A stretch of DNA of 64,000 nucleotides, from positions 2,193,501-2,257,500 of the forward strand of contig OY282432.1 in the NCBI GenBank assembly GCA_958295985.1. Reading direction: 5' to 3'. The position numbers and the translations under genes are program-made. This document shows, in pieces, positions 60,864 through 64,000 of the stretch (position 1 is the first letter of the stretch; every line of letters starts with the position of its first letter). This DNA is from an uncultured Candidatus Binatia bacterium (GTDB lineage Bacteria > Desulfobacterota > Binatia > UBA9968 > JAJDTQ01). The notes under the pieces are model-generated. The model saw only the letters and a program-made list of their open reading frames with translations. It did no database searches and was not told the origin of the DNA.

Positions 60864-60909
60864 TTGACACCGGCCCCCGGCAAATCTTAAACTATCTATT
60901 GAAGATTTG
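60864..60909 (+). promoter_or_regulatory. Promoter with overlapping perfect inverted repeat, upstream of the zapB-like gene
   Basis: TTGACA 60864-60869, an 18-base spacer and TAAACT 60888-60893 make a good sigma-70 promoter. CAAATCTT (60881-60888) and AAGATTTG (60902-60909) form a perfect 8-bp inverted repeat that straddles the -10 and the expected start site. It could be an operator of a dimeric repressor. Transcription would cover the zapB-like gene, zapA and beyond. Confidence 0.6.
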
Positions 60910-60924
60910 CCCAGTATTTGTGTC

Positions 60925-61152
60925 ATGGACCTTGATAAACTCCAACAGTTGGAGCTCCGGGTGGAGCGTCTTGTCGAGCAGAATCAGAGGATGAGGAAGG
61001 CCAAGGCCGAAGCGGAAACGCGCCTTCAGGAGCGTTCCGTGCAGTGCCAGGGCCTGAGCGACCGGATCCAACGGTACGAACGCGAACGGGCCGCGTTGCG
61101 AGAACGATTGACGAAGATCATTGGCCGGTTCGAGCATCTTGACCTTTCCTGA
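60925..61152 (+). CDS. ZapB-like cell-division coiled-coil protein
   Basis: A 75-residue, almost entirely coiled-coil protein (LQQLELRVERLVEQNQRMRKAKAEAETRLQERS and on) ending in EHLDLS. Its size, composition and position directly upstream of zapA fit the short ZapB/TIGR02449-type proteins that join ZapA at the division ring. The ATG at 60925 is used; an upstream TTG would start inside the inverted repeat. Confidence 0.75.
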   Translation: MDLDKLQQLELRVERLVEQNQRMRKAKAEAETRLQERSVQCQGLSDRIQRYERERAALRERLTKIIGRFEHLDLS

Positions 61153-61167
61153 CGGCCCGGAGGCGCC

Positions 61168-61446
61168 ATGCCAAAAGCTGTCGAAGTCAAGATCATGGGG
61201 CAGAAGGTCACTCTCCGAAGTGACGACGATGAGCAGCACATCCGGAGGGTGGCGGAATACGTTGACGGAAAGATGCACGAGGCCAGCAAGTCGGCGAGTC
61301 CAAAGGGCAAGTACAGTGTGGCCATGCTCGTGGCTCTCAACATCGCCGACGAATATCACCGCCTCAAGGACAGTCACGAAGCCGTGACGGATCGGGTTGA
61401 TCGGTTGATCGAGAAACTGACAACGGTTTTGTCCGAGGACGACTAG
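61168..61446 (+). CDS. zapA: Cell division protein ZapA
   Basis: A 92-residue protein. The N-terminal globular part VEVKIMGQKVTLRSDDDEQHIRRVAEYVDGKM is the ZapA hallmark, and the C-terminal helix (VALNIADEYHRLKDSHEAVTDRVDRLIEKL) forms the coiled-coil stalk. It binds and bundles FtsZ. It is 15 bases after the zapB-like gene and just before the probable 6S RNA and the 5-formyl-THF cyclo-ligase gene, the classic order zapA, ssrS, fau. Confidence 0.95.
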   Translation: MPKAVEVKIMGQKVTLRSDDDEQHIRRVAEYVDGKMHEASKSASPKGKYSVAMLVALNIADEYHRLKDSHEAVTDRVDRLIEKLTTVLSEDD

Positions 61447-61597
61447 AGCAGCAGATCGCCGGACAAGGTCCGTTTCATTCATGTGCTTTTGTGTGGGATA
61501 CTAAACCACGGGTTGAGGAGTGGGATGTTTTCGGCAGCAGGCACAGTTATTTCCTGGAGTTCGTTGAAGTGATCTATCGCGTCCGGCGAAGAGCGTC

Positions 61598-61779
61598 TTG
61601 TTCCGTACAGTGGGTTTCAAGAGGGGGAAATTCACCGTCACGTCACATGCAGCCGTTATCCCCGAGGAGATCCTGCGCCGGCGCGTAATCGAAGAGCCTC
61701 CCTGCCGTAGACCCCTGCGCTTTCGTCGAACCGCGCAGGCTGAACACACCTCGCCCTGGGGCGCCCTTGTACAGGACTT
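61598..61779 (+). ncRNA. ssrS: Probable 6S RNA
   Basis: The 337-base gap between zapA and the 5-formyl-THF cyclo-ligase gene is where 6S RNA lies in many proteobacteria. A closing stem is visible: TTCCGTACAGTGGG (61601-61614) pairs with CCCTTGTACAGGA (61764-61776), with one mismatch and one bulge. This encloses about 180 nt, the usual 6S size. An inner hairpin CCTGCGC/GCGCAGG is near 61715-61740. Placement is by synteny and this stem; ends are approximate. 6S RNA binds sigma-70 RNA polymerase in slow growth. Confidence 0.6.
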
Positions 61780-61783
61780 GATC

Positions 61784-62398
61784 ATGAGTTCCTTGATAGG
61801 GGACAAGAAACGGGCACTCAGGGGTGCGATCCTAGCGAAAAGAGCATCTCTTTCGTCCACCCTGGTTTGCTCTTGGGGAGCGGCGATTCAGCGCCTCGTG
61901 CTCGCGCTCCCCGCTTACCGGACAGCGGAAGCCATTGCGCTTTACAGTCCGGTGCAGAACGAAGTCGAGACATCGGCAATAGGCCGCGGCGCGCTGGCGA
62001 CGGGAAAGCGGCTGTACTACCCGAAAGTTGCCGGCGGTGGTTCACGGATCTTTCAGGTTCGGTCGGAGGCCGAACTTGTCCCCGGCCGGCACGGGATTCG
62101 CGAACCCGCGGGGGGCCGACCGTTGCCTCATCGCGGCGATGTCGGACTTGCGGTGTTCGTTCCGGGTGTGGCTTTCGATCGCCGGGGGAACCGCCTGGGT
62201 CGCGGGACGGGCTGGTACGACCGTTTCCTGGCCGGTTTGGATGCTCGCGTGCCAAGGATTGCTTTGGCGTATGAGTTCCAGTTGCTGGAGGAAGTGCCCG
62301 TGGAACGGGGAGACCTGCCGGTCCACGCCGTCGTGACGGAGAAAAGGGTCATTGCGTGCGGCGCCGCGGAGGACCGCGTGGATGTGCCCGGTGGATAG
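61784..62398 (+). CDS. fau: 5-formyltetrahydrofolate cyclo-ligase
   Basis: 204 residues. It begins with the helical KKRALRGAILAKRASLSS typical of the family, has ALYSPVQNEVET and the signature RLGRGTGWYDRFLAG near residue 143. It converts 5-formyl-THF to 5,10-methenyl-THF using ATP. The frame is open upstream through the 6S RNA region, but the ATG at 61784 gives the normal length. It starts only a few bases after the presumed 6S 3' end. Confidence 0.92.
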   Translation: MSSLIGDKKRALRGAILAKRASLSSTLVCSWGAAIQRLVLALPAYRTAEAIALYSPVQNEVETSAIGRGALATGKRLYYPKVAGGGSRIFQVRSEAELVPGRHGIREPAGGRPLPHRGDVGLAVFVPGVAFDRRGNRLGRGTGWYDRFLAGLDARVPRIALAYEFQLLEEVPVERGDLPVHAVVTEKRVIACGAAEDRVDVPGG

Positions 62399-62438
62399 AC
62401 TGTCCCATCGTTCCCCTACTTCCGGGAGGTAGCTTGTT

Positions 62439-64000
62439 GTGGTTACATGGTCTTCTTTGATTCTGGGTCTCGTCTCGGGTTGCTTGCTGACTGTCATTGT
62501 ACTCCTGATCCGAAGGAAACAGCGCCGCCTCCAATGGGAGCTCGATCGGAACACCGGCGCGCGTATCGTGGAGGAGGCGCGAAGGGAGGCCGATGCGGTC
62601 CGCAAGGAGGCGGAGATCGAGGCCAAGGATGGGATCTTGCAGGCGCGCTCCGAGTTCGAGAACGAAATTCGGGAGACTCGGAGAGACCTGCACTCGCTGG
62701 AGAAACGGTTGCTGGCCAGAGAGGAGGTCCTGGACAAACGTCTCGAAAGCCTGGAGAACCGGGAGACCGGCCTTTCCAATCGGGAAGGAGGCATCGAAAG
62801 GAAGGAACAGGCGCTCGATGAGAAGGAGGCGGAGTCCCAGCGTCTCGTTGACGAGGCCAAACGGAACCTCGAGATCGTCGCCGGGATCAGCCGCGAGGAG
62901 GCGAAGAAGAGCTTGATGGAGGAGATGTTCGAAGAGGCGAGGTACGATTCGGCCCGGCGCATCCGGATCATGGAGGAGCAGGCAAAGGCGGAGGCGGACC
63001 GCGAGGCCAAGAAGATGATCGCTCTGGCCATCGCGCGCGTGGCCGGGGACTTCGTCACGGAGCGAACGGTTTCGGTCGTGGCCCTCCCCAACGACGAGAT
63101 GAAGGGCCGGATCATCGGCCGCGAGGGACGCAACATCCGGGCGCTGGAGGCAGCGACCGGAATCGATCTCATCGTGGACGATACGCCGGAATCCGTGATC
63201 ATCTCGGGTCACAACCCCATCCGCCGCGAAATCGCCCGCCTGTCCCTGGAAACGCTCATCTCCGACGGCCGCATTCATCCCGGCCGAATCGAGGAGGTGG
63301 TTCGTCGATCCGAAAAGGAGATAGACGAGGTCATAAAGGAGGCCGGACAGAAGGCGGTTTTCGATGTCGGCGTCCATGGTATCCATCCCGAGTTGGTCAA
63401 GCTCCTGGGGAGGCTGAAGTTCCGTTACAGCTATGCTCAGAACGTCCTGCTGCATTCCATCGAGATGGCGTTCATCTGTGGTTCGATGGCGGCCGAGCTC
63501 GGCCTCAACGAGAAACAGGCTCGGCGGGCGGCTTTGCTTCACGACATCGGGAAGGCCGTGGACCATGAGGTCGAAGGCTCGCACGCCATCATCGGCGGCG
63601 AGTTGGCGAGGAAATACGGGGAGTCGCCCAAGATCGTCAACGCGATCGCCGCCCATCACGAGGAAGTCAGGGCGGAAACCGTACTGGCGCCGTTGGTGGA
63701 TGCCGCCGATGCCCTTTCAGGCGCTCGTCCCGGGGCGCGTCGCGAAATGCTCGAGACCTACGTCCGGCGGCTCGAGGAGTTGGAGCGGATCAGCAACTCC
63801 TTCAAGGGAGTGGAAAAGTCCTATGCCGTGCAGGCCGGACGGGAGCTCAGGATCATCGTTCAGGCGTCTCAGGTCTCCGATGACGAGGCTGCGTCCATGG
63901 CGCGGGCGGTGGCGAAAAAGGTAGAGAATGAGATGGCCTACCCGGGCCAGATCAAGGTCACGGTGATCCGGGAAACCCGGGCTGTGGAGTATGCGCACTA
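62439..64000 (+). CDS. rny: Ribonuclease Y, stop codon cut by the window edge
   Basis: 520 codons are present, and the last two bases (TA) are the start of the stop codon, so the protein is complete. One N-terminal membrane helix ([20 protein letters not shown]), a long charged coiled coil, a KH domain ([31 protein letters not shown]) and an HD domain ([20 protein letters not shown]) are in the standard order. It is a membrane-bound endoribonuclease for mRNA turnover. The GTG start has GGGAGGT eight bases upstream. A rather unusual feature is coexistence with an RNase G/E gene 7 kb away. Confidence 0.96.
   Translation, partial: MVTWSSLILGLVSGCLLTVIVLLIRRKQRRLQWELDRNTGARIVEEARREADAVRKEAEIEAKDGILQARSEFENEIRETRRDLHSLEKRLLAREEVLDKRLESLENRETGLSNREGGIERKEQALDEKEAESQRLVDEAKRNLEIVAGISREEAKKSLMEEMFEEARYDSARRIRIMEEQAKAEADREAKKMIALAIARVAGDFVTERTVSVVALPNDEMKGRIIGREGRNIRALEAATGIDLIVDDTPESVIISGHNPIRREIARLSLETLISDGRIHPGRIEEVVRRSEKEIDEVIKEAGQKAVFDVGVHGIHPELVKLLGRLKFRYSYAQNVLLHSIEMAFICGSMAAELGLNEKQARRAALLHDIGKAVDHEVEGSHAIIGGELARKYGESPKIVNAIAAHHEEVRAETVLAPLVDAADALSGARPGARREMLETYVRRLEELERISNSFKGVEKSYAVQAGRELRIIVQASQVSDDEAASMARAVAKKVENEMAYPGQIKVTVIRETRAVEYAH

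Noticed and set aside
1..64000. tRNA, rRNA, integrase and transposase genes
   Set aside because: None could be recognised by eye on either strand. A covariance-model scan could still find a tRNA in the short gaps.

Overview
The window is about 64 kb of GC-rich bacterial DNA. Genes are packed densely on both strands. The mix of genes (TRAP transporters, xanthine-dehydrogenase-type molybdoenzymes, amidohydrolases, a CaiB CoA-transferase, luciferase-like flavin enzymes, hydantoinase-type proteins) points to an uncultured Gram-negative heterotroph of deltaproteobacterial grade (for example Desulfobacterota-, Binatota- or Tectomicrobia-like). This placement is inference from gene content and order, because there is no rRNA gene here. 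Lipoprotein and Sec signals and a PhoR-PhoB-PhoU set also fit a diderm.

Layout. 1-4.9 kb: the end of a UbiD-like decarboxylase, a complete three-subunit molybdenum hydroxylase (FAD, 2Fe-2S, Mo subunits) and an SDR dehydrogenase. 5.0-10.7 kb: a TRAP transporter region with two near-identical DctP proteins, a deleted third dctP remnant carrying its own promoter copy, an amidohydrolase, then dctQ and dctM. 10.8-13.4 kb: an ABC importer of the nitrate/sulfonate/taurine type, on the minus strand. 13.6-18.0 kb: amidohydrolase, creatininase-family, TraB-family and Asp/Glu-racemase-like genes. 18.1-20.6 kb: a giant coiled-coil lipoprotein with 150-bp internal DNA repeats. 20.7-25.9 kb: a CaiB CoA-transferase and a hydantoinase-B protein fused to an acetone-carboxylase-gamma-like zinc domain. 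Two copies of a 163/164-bp MITE-like element lie here with their ends exactly on stop codons. 26-39 kb: transporters, HtpX, two more catabolic enzymes, an amidinotransferase-like pseudoenzyme candidate, an orphan molybdenum hydroxylase subunit, the CCA-adding enzyme and an M16 peptidase pair.

39-46 kb is the most unusual part. A sigma-54 activator is divergent from a coproheme decarboxylase gene (chdC), with a good sigma-54 promoter and upstream direct repeats between them. Directly after chdC, base composition drops and a likely anti-phage island begins. It holds an 860-residue HEPN-STAND(NB-ARC)-TPR protein and an AbiV-like protein. Between these two lies a broken copy of the 3' part of chdC, so the STAND gene is bracketed by chdC sequence.

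46-53.7 kb: ornithine-cyclodeaminase family, MFS, TAXI binding protein, a biotin-dependent carboxyltransferase subunit, and phoU-phoB-phoR. 53.8-64 kb is core-genome: rng, an HNH protein, smc, ftsY, a zapB-like gene, zapA, a probable 6S RNA (placed by synteny and by a closing stem), 5-formyl-THF cyclo-ligase and rny, which is cut one base before the end of its stop codon. No tRNA, rRNA, CRISPR array, integrase or transposase was seen.
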